A stretch of 64,000 nt of DNA, taken from the NCBI GenBank assembly GCA_016648135.1, contig JADDOH010000178.1:186001-250000 (forward strand). Direction: 5' to 3'. Under the pieces are notes generated by a model, which was given only the letters and a program-made list of their open reading frames with translations, did no database searches and had not been told where the DNA came from. Position numbers and translations under genes: made by a program. This DNA is from Agrypnia vestita. Its lineage: Eukaryota; Arthropoda; Insecta; Trichoptera; Phryganeidae. This document shows, piece by piece, positions 33,598 to 45,570 of this stretch; position 1 is the stretch's first letter, and each line of letters begins with the position of its first letter.

Positions 33598-35339
33598 CTG
33601 AGTGTAAGTCAATTAAGTTCAAGTTTTGTCGTGCTCTTAATTCAAATTGTACAATTAGTTTTTTTTAATAGAAATGCGAACAAGAAACACGAATCGTATC
33701 AATATTCTTACTATTTTAAAATTAAGCTTAAACTCTGTTCTATGAAAATAGTACCACTTAACTTGCTGGCGCACCAACAAGCTACTCATTAAAAGTGATT
33801 TTTCTTGACAAAATATCTTAATTGTTTTCTTTTTCCTTTGTTTTCTTATCACATTTTAAAAGAAGCAATCCTGCACTTAAATCAAAGAAAAATGTACAAA
33901 TGCAAATATATCACTTTGCACAATAACATTAGTCACACAAAGATGATCTTTTATACTTTTATAACTTTTCTGACCAAACGATGTACAAGAATATGACATT
34001 CTTAAACTGCGAAAACATTTTTTTAAAGATTTTCTGATATGGACAAACGTGGACCGGGGAATTTTGCATCTCAGTTACGGCGGAGGAGTGACACAGAAAT
34101 GGACAGGATGCCGACGTGACCATTTTTTTATAATTCAAATAAAATACACGCTTAATAAGTGTCATTAAAAAATATAATAATATTTAACCTCATTGCTAAT
34201 AATCAAATACTACCTTAATTTCTTTCTCTGAAAAAACCCGTAAATTTTCAACTTACATTATCTTTGCTCGTCTCGCCTTTTTAACTTTGGGGTATGGCTG
34301 AATTTATGATATACATCAGACAATTTCTATTTCTAACGTATTCTGCAATAATTTTATAGAACTTGGGTTAACTTGTTGAAAGAGATATAGACACCTTGGA
34401 AAAATTTATCATCGCAGGGATTGCACAAGAAAGAAGAAAGGAGAGAGGTTGATCTCTAACAAAATTGCACACACCATGTTTGAGAAATACTTTGATCAGA
34501 GCCACAAAACTACTATTCATGGCCAGAATTGCAAAGAGTGGAGAAATATTACAATATTTTTAGAATGTTATGTACAATTTTCAAAATACCACTAAAAAGT
34601 AGACTTGTTTAGTGCTGTCATGTACGTATGTAATATATTAATTATTAAAATGTTAAAAAAACGAGCAAAAATGTATTTTGTACATTGAAAGTACTGTTTG
34701 GATTTCATGGCTTATTCATTCGATAGGTATTAGATAATATATTAAAATAATAAAAAACTTTTTTAATAACTTTGTAACACACGAATTATGTGACTCCAAA
34801 TTCGAATAATTTGTCATCTTTTTTTAAAAATTTTTATGTTCACATGTGTAAATATTCCTCCCACCATTCTCACCAATTCGCCACCCAGTCTCATCACTCA
34901 TTCGTCCTTCTATATCAATCACAATTTAATTTTTAATTTTAGAGATTGAAAATAAATTGCATTATTTCTGTTAAAACACAGTACATCATGAGCAATGAAG
35001 GAATAAATCAATTTTTATTTATTGTTACTATATTGGATTTATTAAAAAATAATTATGTAGACAAAAGATAATTATCACACCTCATTATGAATTGATTTTA
35101 TTGCCCTGAAGAACGAAATTATTTTTTTCTAAAGTAAATTACAAGACTTTTCCAAAGTAAAACCACAGAGAGTTAGTTGAAACAAAGTTGTGCTGGAGAG
35201 GAACAAAAATTGAACTGTACTAAAATAATTTTAAATGAAAATGTTCAGATAAAAGTGCGAAGTATCTACATTATACAGGAATAATACAACATTAGAGCTT
35301 GACACTGCAAAATAACCTTTAGCAAGACCAACTTTAAAA

Positions 35340-35480
35340 ATGTTTAGGTCATTTGGAATCTTTTAGTTTGAATTTGTTTGTTTTTTTTCCGTGTTTCTAT
35401 GACATTCACATCAGCCCTAATGATGGATCATGTAACGGAATCTGAAACGTCATTCAAAAGAGAGATAGAAACATAGCATG
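35340..35480 (+). repeat. Family-1 core, copy C
   Basis: CATCAGCCCTAATGATGGATC, with CTAATGA at 35417-35423, then a GGAT..ATCT stem pair, then GAAAC at 35444-35448. Flanking arms TTCCGTGTTTCTATG and AGAGATAGAAACATAGC are complementary in part. Shorter and more decayed than copies A and D. Confidence 0.6.
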
Positions 35481-37164
35481 TTGAAAAATAAACTTAAACC
35501 AGAAGACATGGGTAGATGGCATATCCCCCCATGCCGCAGAGCCGAGAAGAATAATCTTTAGCCGATCGGAAGAATCCTTTCTTTTTTAGTATTTGATGTC
35601 ACGTGAGTGAGGTTTGTGTGCGACAATGCTAGCAATTCAACGAAAAAAATACAGGGTTGTTGAGTAATACTCATTACAGTGAAGAGCTGCAATTTGTTTG
35701 ACAAACTTTACAAAATGAGATGACTAACAGAAGAAGTTGTCCAGGATAGAAACACAGATATATATAAGCTTCTTATATTTGAAAGAAAAATAAATTGGAA
35801 TACTTTTCAACTCAGACTTGCGAGGCCCTAATTTATCCTCATCAGAAAAAAAAATATATTTAGTATTTTATGAGATTAGAGTTTTCACGATAGCATTTTT
35901 CCAATACTCGTAGATGAAGAGAAAATGTTACAATTTGATTTAATGACAAAGTATTCTAAATAATAATTATCAAAGCTATCATATTATCAAATGTCAAATT
36001 TATTGGATCAATATGACGACGCGTTATTATATTGTTGAATTTTATTATACCACACAAAACCAAAATAATGAGAGATGCATTCATCAACCAAATTAAATTA
36101 AGAGTTAATTCAGTATAAATCATTAATTTGCATTTCTGTTCAATTTGCCTTTTATATATGATAAAATCGTATTTGTGTAGGCATTTTGTAAATATAACTC
36201 AGTTTTGTAACGATTGTGGAAAAAAATTGGAAAATAAATATAGCTAAGTTGTTATACAGAATCGTGGACATATAAACATCCTGGTCACTTCACCATAAAT
36301 TTTGAAATTACCTTTGTCGTAGGTTAAATTGTAATAAAAATTGTAAATCCGGTAGTCCGTTAATCGTAGATAGCTCTTTATCCCTCTGTTGAACATAAAT
36401 AAATTTCTTAGTTTGTCGTACAAGTCTTTAGTAGGTTAAAGATCATAATATAACAATTGTTCCATATGGGTAATTTTTTTTCTTTTAATCATCTTATTAT
36501 TATCCGCCTCTTCAGAAAAATATCCAAGCAACTATCTAATTTTGCAAATAATTTACAATGATAAGATATTTCCCGTCGTATTTTTTTAATTGGAAGAAGT
36601 ATTTATTCAGAAATAGAATCGAAATAGTAAATAAATAAAAATTTATTGATATAAACCAAACACAAACCAAGTACCAAGAAAATCAAAGATGTAAAAACAT
36701 TGTGTCTCCCAAAAAATAATGATTCCTGTCTAGGACTCTTTTTTTAACATATAATAAATACGGAGTGTTATTAAAAAGTAATCTTCATCAGGCAAGTTAC
36801 GAGCATTTTACCATTTAAAGGGGAAATAGTTGAACAGTTATTGGGAGAGGGTAAGAAATATTTTAATCTTTACATTGATTACTCTTCATATATTTTTATG
36901 TGAAATTTATATTTCATGCGTTTTCTGAACCGTGTTAAATTTACTTTTTTTCCGTTTGTTAATGCTAATTACAAATTAATTTATTGAATTCATGACATTG
37001 GCTTAATATTTTTGTTTTTCAAATATTTTCTCAATACGCATATAATTAGCTATTCATATTTATAAATTATATGAAATATAATAAATAATTATAAAATAAT
37101 ATGAAATAAAATAAAAAAGTAACGTCAAATTTATAAAATGCCTGCCTTTATTTTGATATTAACG

Positions 37165-37290
37165 CAGCGAGATCTCCGTAGTCCAATGGGTATGTCACTT
37201 TCTTTTCATGACGGTGGTTCTAGGTTGATTAGGTCACAATCGATGTATGTTAATTACATGGCCTGTCCTAGCATTAAAAATTAAAATACA
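37165..37290 (+). mobile_element. tRNA-headed SINE-like repeat (family D)
   Basis: TCTCCGTAGTCCAATGGGTA is a box A-like head, and GTGGTTCTAGGTTGATTAGG sits where box B would be. The body is followed by an AAAATACAAAAACACAATAAA tail. The head recurs in shorter form at 38922-38990 (TGTAGTCCAGTGGGTAACAC). Confidence 0.45.
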
Positions 37291-37399
37291 AAAACACAAT
37301 AAAAATATCCATCAATGGCAAAAAACATACATCTTTAGGGTATGGTGTGGTGACGTTGAATGAAAGAGTGTTGTGTATGTTTTTTCTGTGTGTAGATTT

Positions 37400-37535
37400 C
37401 TAAGATATTCTGCCGTATATACGTGACGTTTCTGGCCGACGTTTCGGATCCCATTGTAGGATGCATCATCAGAGCTAATGATGAACCTTGCAATGGTATT
37501 CGAAACTTAGGGCAGAGAGGTCACATATAGACGGA
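37400..37535. repeat. Family-1 palindrome with two opposed hammerhead-like cores (copy D)
   Basis: Both arms carry a core. Minus strand: CTGATGA (37466-37472) with GGATCC before GAAAC (37441-37445). Plus strand: CTAATGA (37475-37481), GAACC..GGTATTC, GAAAC (37502-37506). Outer arms GATATTCTGCCGTATATACG and AGGTCACATATAGACGGAAG, then AATATC, are complementary. The two cores are almost back to back. Confidence 0.75.
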
Positions 37536-38921
37536 AGAATATCCCATAATGCTCCGGTAGGAGGTTAAAGTGCACAAGTAATATAACAGGGTAAGACTGA
37601 GAGCACGCGTGGTGGAACCTCTTCTGGGTGCGAATGCGTATCAAAGCCGACGTTTGGCCAGATATGGAGACAACAACACTATTAGTTTCACATATCTACA
37701 TTATTTTTATCGACGAGACATTCAATTGGGTCAAGCATGCACAAAATTGCTGCCGAAGCGCAAATGTCGAAATATTGCTACACATATTTTGACACTCTAA
37801 TGGGAAATTAATACCAAACCCAGGGTGCACGAAACCAGCCTAGGTCCGGCGACGAAGGTCGCATTGTTATTATTGAAATGTATAAACCCTTATAAATAAA
37901 TATCAAAAGAATGATTCATTCCCAAAAGGTGAATATTACCTACTTATGGAGGAAATATTTGCTTAGGTACTGAAAAATGTGGCATTCAATCCTCTCTGAC
38001 TTCTCCATGGGAAACAATTTTATTTATTATATATTTTTATCATATTCATCTGAATTATTTCTGTAAAAATATATTTACATCACTTTAAATGTCGAATATC
38101 TCTCTATTTTAATATTCTCTCTATTTTCCAAGCTATTTTTAAATTTGGAATTGCTTCCAATCGAAAGCCTTATTTTAAATTCTCTATTTTTATGGTTTGC
38201 TTTGATAAAATGACTCCACAGTATAATTTCATACCGCAGTATTGATTCCGCCGATAAAAAACAAAAAACAAATTATTAAAAATTAAAAGTTATATTTATG
38301 TCGTAATTTTAGAACATTGTTCTATAATTAAACACAACAGATAAATCAGTTTATAAGTTAAATCTACTTTCTTAACATAACGCCATTTTTCCTCGGAAGT
38401 AAGAAGAGAGGATAGAGTGCCAAATTATTTTATCCTGACATATGACCCTCGCCTTGTGCATATCTATATATTTTCGTATGCAAGCTCAACAATTGCTTGG
38501 GCTACTAACAAAACCATCTTCCAGTGTCTAGTTAATATTATTGACCACATCTTCTGCGGTCGTCTTCTCGTTTTGGCGCCGTCAACAATTACGTCATTAA
38601 TCTTTCTTTCCATTTTCCTTCACTCAACCGCTCAACATGCCCGAAACATCGGAGCGATCCTTCTTTAATTCTTATAACTATGCAAAAATCAGCTTTATAT
38701 TATTTCTAATTGAATAAAAAAAACTGTACTCAGAAAAAATATTTGATTACCACCGAAAATCGAATCGGAGTTCTTTCTTGCAATAAGGATGTGTTCACAT
38801 TACGCCACTTAAACCATTTAAATTAATTATTTCAGAGGCTTTTTTAACCATTGAAATTGACACCATAATCCTGCGTACACGACCTTGTATACGCAGGATT
38901 TTTAAATTGATGAAATATGCT

Positions 38922-38990
38922 GTAGTCCAGTGGGTAACACTGCCTTCTTATGTCGGTGTTTTCGCAGTAGCGGTTTTTTCGATATCCCTC
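38922..38990 (+). mobile_element. Family D SINE-like head fragment
   Basis: TGCTGTAGTCCAGTGGGTAA, then CACTGCCTTCTTATG resembles the start of 37165-37290. Only the head is recognisable. Confidence 0.35.
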
Positions 38991-39319
38991 ACATTCGCGT
39001 AAATTTTTTAAAATACGTCAAACTGTGGCGCACCATTTTTTTTATGATAAATTATATTCTTAATAAATAGTCTATAGCTATGCATTGGTTTTTGGTATTA
39101 GCCGCAAGGAAGGCACTGGATAGATTATTAATTTATTTCAACGATTGTGTACTTTTTACAAAATTATGAGAACTTATTTTAAGACAACTCATTGTACTTA
39201 AATGTGTATCTATACAATAATAAATTTACATCCATGTATATACTAACGTATAATGAAAAACTTTAAATTAATACCTTTAGCAATGTAATATAATTTCTTT
39301 ACATATATAACATATAATT

Positions 39320-39442
39320 GGCGGCCCTCTTAAGGCGGTAAGGTCACAATTTTAATCTGTGATTTACTCAAGCCTGGGTGTTTTGTGATGTGTTTTGCTT
39401 CTGTAATTGGGCTTCCTTTTGAAGCGTAAAAAAAAATAAAAA
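39320..39442 (+). mobile_element. tRNA-derived SINE family B, partial
   Basis: GGCGGCCCTCTTAAGGCGGT, then GTGATTTACTCAAGCCTGGG, then TTGTGATGTGTTTTGCTTCT and an A-rich tail near 39429. Same body as the complete minus-strand copy at 7148-7396, with the middle of the tRNA-like head deleted. Confidence 0.75.
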
Positions 39443-39718
39443 AAGAATACGAAAATATATTTAGAGTGAAGTGATCATTGAGAAGGTATCCGTAGCGACA
39501 CAAATTCACACATTAACACAAAGAATATCTGCTTATTGTGCAAGCTAGTACATAAAGTCTGTTCATGTTAATTTCTATGAATAATATTGTTTTTATTACA
39601 ATGAAATAAAGTTTGTGAACGGGTATTTCTAGACGGTTCGCGGAATGGAATGCACCATAAGTGTGAGAGGCATCAAAATTTCCAAGGACTGCAGAATTAA
39701 TCGGTATTCTTCCCGCAG

Positions 39719-39955
39719 GTGTGGATATTCGGCGACGTGTGGTGCTCCGTGTGGCTGGCGGTGGACGTGTGGATGTGCACCGCCTCCATCCTGAACCTGT
39801 GCGCCATCTCGCTGGACCGCTACGTGGCGGTGGCGCGGCCCGTCAGCTACCCCTCGCTCATGTCCCGCCGCAGGGCCAAGGCGCTCATCGCCGTGTTGTG
39901 GGTCATGTCCTTCGTGATCTGCTTCCCGCCGCTGGTCGGCTGGAAGGACAGAGAG
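39719..39955 (+). CDS. Dop1R2: Dop1R2-type dopamine receptor, exon 2 (TM3-TM4)
   Basis: Internal exon of 79 codons, phase 0 at both ends, continuing exon 1 as residues 90-168. It begins VWIFGD, with C98 (3.25, the extracellular disulphide cysteine). TM3 has D105 (3.32), which binds the amine of dopamine, and SILNLCAISLDRYVAV with DRY at 122-124. TM4 carries W150 (4.50) and FPPLVGW, ending GWKDRE at extracellular loop 2. The ILNLCAISLDRYVAV and PPLVGWKD strings are characteristic of insect Dop1R2 (DAMB/DOP2), which signals mainly through Gs/Gq. Acceptor TTCCCGCAG|GTG, donor GAG|GTGAGT (consensus). Like exon 1 it is GC-rich. TM5 onward is not found in the window. Confidence 0.97.
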
Positions 39956-40934
39956 GTGAGTCGCTCTTTTTTAATTTTAAATTAAATTTACCGAAAAAAT
40001 GATGCCGGCAAGAAAAAATAAAGTCGAAACGAATTATTAAACGAAACAATTTTAGATTTAGATTCTGTTAAGCAATCAAAAATAAGGAAGGGATAATCTG
40101 TATAATTTTAAGATATTTAAATCGATATTTGAAAGCTTCACATCTTATGACAAAATTGACGTCGCGAGCTAGAATCACTCGCGTTGGCATGAGTGCAACA
40201 TTTTTGTATCAACCCTTTCACTCCGAAACAATCTAATGAATTAATTAAAATGATACAAGCTTAATTTAAACACAAACTTTAGAATGTTGAAGGAAAATTA
40301 CAGAAAATGTAAGCAATTTTGTATGAATAACTATTAAAAAGACTCAAAATCTTGCTTAAATTAGCTGAATTTAAAGTAAACTCGGAATTTCATTTGTTGA
40401 AACTAAGTGAGCGCCAAGTACTTGAAAGTACTCTGCTGTCTTTTGAATTCTTATATACGGTATACGACTGAGTATTTACGTTGGCTGGTGAAGCTAAAGG
40501 ATCTTAAAATCTTGGTTTTCGCTTTATTTAAGTCGTTTTATTTTTATTATAAATAGACCGAGAACCGCTCTTGTCTAAGAAGCTTTTGTGCAACAATGCA
40601 CGCGTATCTTGGACATATTGTGGGACGATGAAAGTACAGAACCAAGTAATCATCCAGAGGATAATAAGTTGAAAAAGAAGCGTAGGAATGCGCTGCAACT
40701 TGAGAGAATGGTATCTATGTAACTTGACTGAGTAGTTTCGGTAGTAGTAGGCGGTGAATAGAATCATGATCGTTATATGTATGGTTGCAGTAAAATAGGC
40801 ACTAAGTACCAAAATTTCATTTTCATTTCATTCATCGCGTCTCGCCAAGTACAACGGGTATTATTTTAAGTTAATACAAGATGGCACTAAGTGCCATGGT
40901 CCACTAACATCAGATTGTATTAAAATGGCTGACC

Positions 40935-41127
40935 AAGTAGCTTGTTGGTCTTGTGGTTAGGACACTCGCCTCGTGATCCAATGGTCGCGGGTTCGAATCT
41001 CAGCCCAGACTAGGAAGTTAGTCCTATTTTCATAGCACAAGCGTTTAGCTTAGTTTGAAAATAGTAAGAATATTGATGTGACACGTATTCCGTGTTCGCA
41101 TCTCTATTTATTTAAAAAAAAAAAAAA
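40935..41127 (+). mobile_element. tRNA-derived SINE family A, complete
   Basis: Head AGTAGCTTGTTGGTCTTGTG, then GTTAGGACAC, box B GCGGGTTCGAATCTC, body GTCCTATTTTCATAGCACA and TTAGTTTGAAAATAGTAAG, end GACACGTATTCCGTGTTCGC, then ATTTATTTAA and an A-run. Same family as the interrupted copy at 9449-10075. The conserved 3' half and A-tail distinguish it from a tRNA gene. Confidence 0.8.
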
Positions 41128-41589
41128 GTAATGCGCGCGTCGTGTGAGCTCCCCATACAAACAACAAGGAAAAGGTGTTATAAAGAATATAGCACAAGTA
41201 AAAGAAGAAAAACACATGGCCTGGAATATACATCAATAACTCAGAATATCATTCCAGCAAATTGTAACGCACGGCATTATTTATTATCCACGTTAAAACT
41301 CTTTTATATATATCACTTTTTTTCATTTTACACGTTTTTGTATTTTTTGAAGTGTTCATTTAATGTCTTTTATCCGATTTCTGTAGGAAGATTATTAAAG
41401 TTTTTTATTTCTAATTGTGCGTAGTTTTGCTGATATTGTCTGGTGTTGCATTTTGGTATTTTGAAGTTATTTTGGTATCATAAAGATGTGCTTGTTTCAA
41501 ATTGTTATATGTTATTTTCTTTCATTGTTTGAATAATTACTATCTTTTTGTACCTTTCTATTTTATTTACACCAACGGAATGGTATTAC

Positions 41590-41850
41590 AAGAAGAATAA
41601 GAAAAAAAAGAATATACGATCTTTTTCTTCTTCCTTAGCCTGTTTCTCTCCACTGCTGGATGCAGGCCTCTTCCATTTTCTTCCACTTATCTCTGTTTCT
41701 CCCCCTTCGCATCCAGATTCTTCCTGCTTGCTGGACTATGTCATCAGACCACCTTTTGGGAGGTCTTCCGACGCTTCTATTTTTTGTCCAGGGCCTCCAC
41801 TGTAGGATTCTGGGTACCCATCTAGTATCCTCCTGTCGAGCCATATATCC
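41590..41850 (-). mobile_element. RTE-like non-LTR retrotransposon, 3' terminus
   Basis: The minus strand encodes RSVGRPPKRWSDDIVQQAGR, then W-M-R-R...N-R-D-K-W-K-K-M-E-E-A, then Q-Q-W, a conserved RTE-type RT C-terminus frequent in insect genomes. The terminal purine-rich (AAG)n-like 3' tail is at 41590-41635. Only the last ~70 codons remain. Confidence 0.75.
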
Positions 41851-42789
41851 AGCCCACTGCCAATATACGATACCAAAACCATATCTCCTAACTAATAAGC
41901 TTAAAAATCAATCGTGGGTTCTTATCCATTTTCCCAAAATATATCAGGTAGATGTTCATAAAAAAACTAAACTGGGCATGTTACCTTACCGTACAATGGC
42001 ACGTTACCTACGTCAGCGTAACGCAATACATACATACCTTCGTACATTACGTCATCGGTAATAACCATCTCAAAAAGACCTTTATCGATGAAGGTGGTCC
42101 TAAATAATAGATAAGATTAGAAACAACATTCCTCCAATATTTAACACCAACTCCAAACACGCGTCGTGTAACGTGATAAATATTTAAATTTAAACATATA
42201 CAACGGCGCTTATGACGACGGCATAAGCCCCGTTAAAAATAGACGACATCGTCGCATTCGTCACTCCAGTAAGCCGAAGACATCATTTTCGCTGTACGCA
42301 AAGAAGGCTTCCCCGCGACAAAGCTTGTACATAAATACTCGCATCAGGCGTCAAAGCCTTGCGCCTGACAACGATATATTTCCGTTGTTAAAAGCGCCAT
42401 CGAAATAGTCTTTGTCACAATCCATCTCGGGGCCGACGTCATAACTCATCCACTTCACGGGCTTGTTGAACAGCGGAGTGAGGTACAGAGCAGTCAGAAA
42501 ACATCAGAAAACCTAGCCAGGCCTTTCGTGGTAATAATTTATTGAAATTTAAGCCTCAACTTTGATGGTGGTTGATTTTCGTATAAGCAAGCAAATCGAT
42601 TGAAGTTACCAGTGTTGACTTGTATTAATTGTATTTATGGGACAAGTACTTTAAATTATATAAAACATTACATTAAAAGCAAAGGCAGCAATCAAACCTA
42701 TCACTACTCAAGGAAATTTGTCTGAAATCTATGAAACCTACAACTTATTGGAAATAAACAGTTGCCACCTCAGATTTCCTTTTTTATAC

Positions 42790-42856
42790 GTGTATAAATA
42801 TATATATGTATGTGTGTATATGGGTGTGTATGTATATGTGTATATGTATATTTTTA
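42790..42856. repeat. TA/TG microsatellite
   Basis: Interrupted run of TATATG/TGTGTA units. Simple-sequence repeat. A short AAATTG triplet array follows near 42925-42943. Confidence 0.85.
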
Positions 42857-43139
42857 GATATAAATTCATAATATGTATGCATTGAACATAAAGTTTGTAA
42901 TGTACATATTATGTAATAAATAAAAATTGAAATTGAAATTGAACTTTTTTCATAATATTTTGAGTATGTCCAAATTTTTCAGAATTTGGAAGAATTTATG
43001 GAATGGGTAGTATATTGCTAACAAAAACTCCAAAATCAATATAGATGTCTCATTAGCGACATCTGTGGTTATTTAAGGGAAATGAAAAAGCTTTGGTGCC
43101 GGCCGCGCTGAGGATTGTTACAACTCATATGTGAAGCGT

Positions 43140-43360
43140 GGCATATAATTTAAATATATACAACTTTCAAAAATTAATAAACATGGTATTCTATCATGGG
43201 TGGAAATGGCGAACGTTACATTGTATAAAGTGATCACTTAAGCCAGCCGTACGATAGGTTGTAAGCCCTATTTACACCCAAAAGACTTCTATAGCTACTT
43301 TCCTATAAAAATACAGTTTCGTCTCTATGATACATCTATAATATACATTGATTAAACGTT
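43140..43360 (+). repeat. Single arm of the long-hairpin family
   Basis: ATATATACAACTTTCAAAAA, then GGTGGAAATGGCGAACGTTA, then AAAGTGATCACTTAAGCCAG, then ATACAGTTTCGTCTCTATGA parallels the right arm of 18573-19044 with several substitutions. The other arm is missing. Confidence 0.8.
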
Positions 43361-43776
43361 TTTCTTTTAAATATGGAAATTGCTGCTTTCGCTATTAACG
43401 TAATTGGATATTCCTATCTTTGATATGTTTCAGTGTAAAATAGACATCTACTCTCTCTTTAGTTTGAAGAAGCCATATTGTCACGTGACACATCCTCGGA
43501 GGTTGATTGGTTGCACATTGCTGCATTTGGTTTTTACAATACGAGGATATTGCTGTATTTGCTTTTAATGGAGATTTGGAAATATGAGTTACGAAGAGAT
43601 AGAGCTATTAATATTTCCTATAAAATCTTAAATACAGAATAATCTAAATGTCCTCGATGACTGCATTCAAAACATTTTTTTTGGATTTTGCTGAATTGCT
43701 GTTATACCCGTCATTAAATACAATGTTAAATGTATTTAGTTTTTAAAGAGTCAAGTTTGTTATTACGGTCGTTAGA

Positions 43777-44210
43777 CATTTTTAACTGTAAATGGTTACT
43801 GATATTTTATACGAACCGTACCTTGTACCCAGATTAGTGAAGGAATCCATTGAAATGTACAAACATCCCAATTTCAATAGAGAGGTCAGTACCAAACTAT
43901 CAAATATTCGGCGCCCTGTTCTTACGAGAGGGCGCCGAATATGATCTTTGAGAGACGTCGCAGAAAAGTCCACCGACGTAACTAGTACATATTGTACACC
44001 TGTATCGTAGAAGAAGTGAACACTCAACAACAAAGTGCATATAATTTACGCCCCCGGAAGCATTAATCAGTCCGCCCTGTACCTCAGCAGATATAGGTCG
44101 TCCTCTTGATGATATTGAATACGAATTCAACGAAACTTCGAGAATCGTTACTCAGAAAAACATACGGTTCGTATAAAATATCCATAACCATTTACAGTTA
44201 AAAATATTTA
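43777..44210 (+). mobile_element. Penelope-like remnant bounded by ~44 bp inverted repeats
   Basis: The left TTAACTGTAAATGGTTACTG, then ATATTTTATACGAACCGTA is complementary to the right TACGGTTCGTATAAAATATC, then CATAACCATTTACAGTTAA. The interior encodes the tail of a GIY-YIG-like region, then 3' sequence (GAGAGACGTCGCAGAAAAG) matched at 63425-63440 (complement of GAGACGTCACAGAAAAG). Confidence 0.6.
43825..43944 (+). pseudogene. Penelope-like GIY-YIG endonuclease C-terminal remnant
   Basis: Encodes RLVKESIEMYKHPNFNREVS, then T-K-L-S-N-I-R-R-P-V-L-T before a stop at 43942. The pattern R-x-V-x-E-S/A-I-E-I/M-x-K-x-P-x-N-F-N-R-E/D, then L-S-x-x-x-x-P-V-L is what I associate with the end of the endonuclease region of Penelope-like retroelements. 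A second copy (63410-63565, minus) has the same block with D-G after N-R. The RT and the upstream part of the domain are absent. Confidence 0.55.
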
Positions 44211-45399
44211 TTTTTGTATTTAACCCTTTCAATGGATATTGGGTAACATCAACTTATTGACAACAGTTTGTAAAAGTTCTTCAGTAGATTGTCCAAGGCT
44301 CAGGTCTTTAAGTCATGATGCTTTCTTTTCCGGTGCCTCAATTGTTTCAATTAATGTCCATTCGACAAAACAATTGCGCCATGCATTAATGTATGTGGGT
44401 CAAGAAGTGCCTTTTTGCCATCGCAATATTGCTAAGTTGGTTTGAACAAGACGAATAACAAACTGGACAAACAAACAACATTTAATGACTTATTAGCGAC
44501 TTGTGCATTTGCCTCAGACAGCGTACATATGATGAGCTCACACTCAAAGAAAGGCAGTCAAGCCTCCGCTACTGGATGGAGCGGACCTCCACTGCGCGCC
44601 CTCAGACTTCCTTTATTTTTCTACTTGCCCAGCTGTGAGAAATAAATATGATTCTCATTCAACAAACCATGAACGCTTCTCTAAAGATTCTTACTAGATT
44701 TTAGTCAAAAAAGGGGTAAAAGACGCAAAATAAACAGTATTTTTCAATTTATCTCGGTGGTCGCGCAGCGTCCACCACTAGCCACAAAACAGTCATCATG
44801 TATCACCGTGACACTTTCATCATTACTTTTTATAGTTTACGAAGTTTACACATTTCTAGCCACGCTGTAGTTATTCCCGGTTTACAAAGAACCCAGCGCA
44901 GGCTTCAATATTGATTGTCTCGGATTCTATTTTGGAATGTCCCCTTTCGTTAATTGCCTCCAGCCAAGATTGTGAACGATGAATTTTTTAACAAAATCGC
45001 TGGACTGACGTCCAAAGCCACATGTATTATAACTCAAATTTATGTCATAATTCACAGTCTAAAATCTGTCTCTATAAATATTGCAGACGCGCTTCAATCG
45101 AAAATGTCAATGGAGCGGTATACACAATGCAATTAAATTATTTTCAGTTTCTTTGCGGGAATCTTCGTTTACATTTAAAGGTCACGCTGAAAATTTTGGG
45201 TAAAAAATATGGGACATTCATCATTTATCGGTCCAATTTTAGCACATTTAGGGTATGCGCGCACTAGCGTTTTTTCGCCGCGCGGCGAAAACAGCAGGCG
45301 CGCGCACTACGGCATAATGCCGCTGATCAGATTGAAACTGTATTTAGTAGAAATAGCTTGTATTTCCACTCTCATACTTAGAGCTCGCAAAAAAAGAAG

Positions 45400-45570
45400 C
45401 GGTTCTGGGTACATCCTCTAATTCGTGATCATTTGAACAACGGGCAGTTCTTTAAAATATTTGGTGAACTTAACGATGAATATTATCGAATGAATAAAGA
45501 ATGTTTTTATGAACTTTTAAAACTAGTTTGACCTTCTGTCACATATAAAAATACTCCATTCAGAAATGTT
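45400..45570 (+). pseudogene. Harbinger transposase N-terminal fragment
   Basis: Frame 45400 reads RFWVHPLIRDHLNNGQFFKI, then F-G-E-L-N-D-E-Y-Y-R-M-N-K-E-C-F-Y-E-L-L-K-L-V, stop, P-S-V-T-Y-K-N-T-P-F-R-N. R-F-W-V-H-P, G-x-F, R-M-x-x-x-x-F, L-L and the T-x-x-R block are the conserved N-terminal region of Harbinger (DDE_Tnp_4) transposases. Upstream, the lysine/arginine-rich lead-in is in another frame (ending near 45395). In-frame TGA at 45529. The DDE catalytic core is gone. Confidence 0.75.

Larger units (their letters stand above)
9196..39718 (+). other. Dop1R2: Intron 1 of Dop1R2 (30,523 bp)
   Basis: Bounded by GTTCGT and CTTCCCGCAG, phase 0. Filled with mobile-element remnants listed individually. 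Stretches in which I recognise nothing: 10076-10403, 11046-12094, 12301-12960, 14016-15339, 15551-16139, 20291-20838, 21812-22725, 25236-26073, 26578-27699, 27896-29104, 30766-33427, 33598-35339, 35481-37164, 37536-38921 and 39443-39718. These are AT-rich with short random-looking frames only. Confidence 0.9.

Noticed and set aside
39721..40002. Second plus-strand frame over exon 2
   Set aside because: Arg/Gly-rich, no domain; the 39719 frame carries DRY and TM3/TM4.
40528..40812. 94-codon minus-strand ORF with hydrophobic stretches, considered as a receptor TM exon
   Set aside because: Wrong strand for the gene and no GPCR motifs; hydrophobicity comes from T-rich codons.
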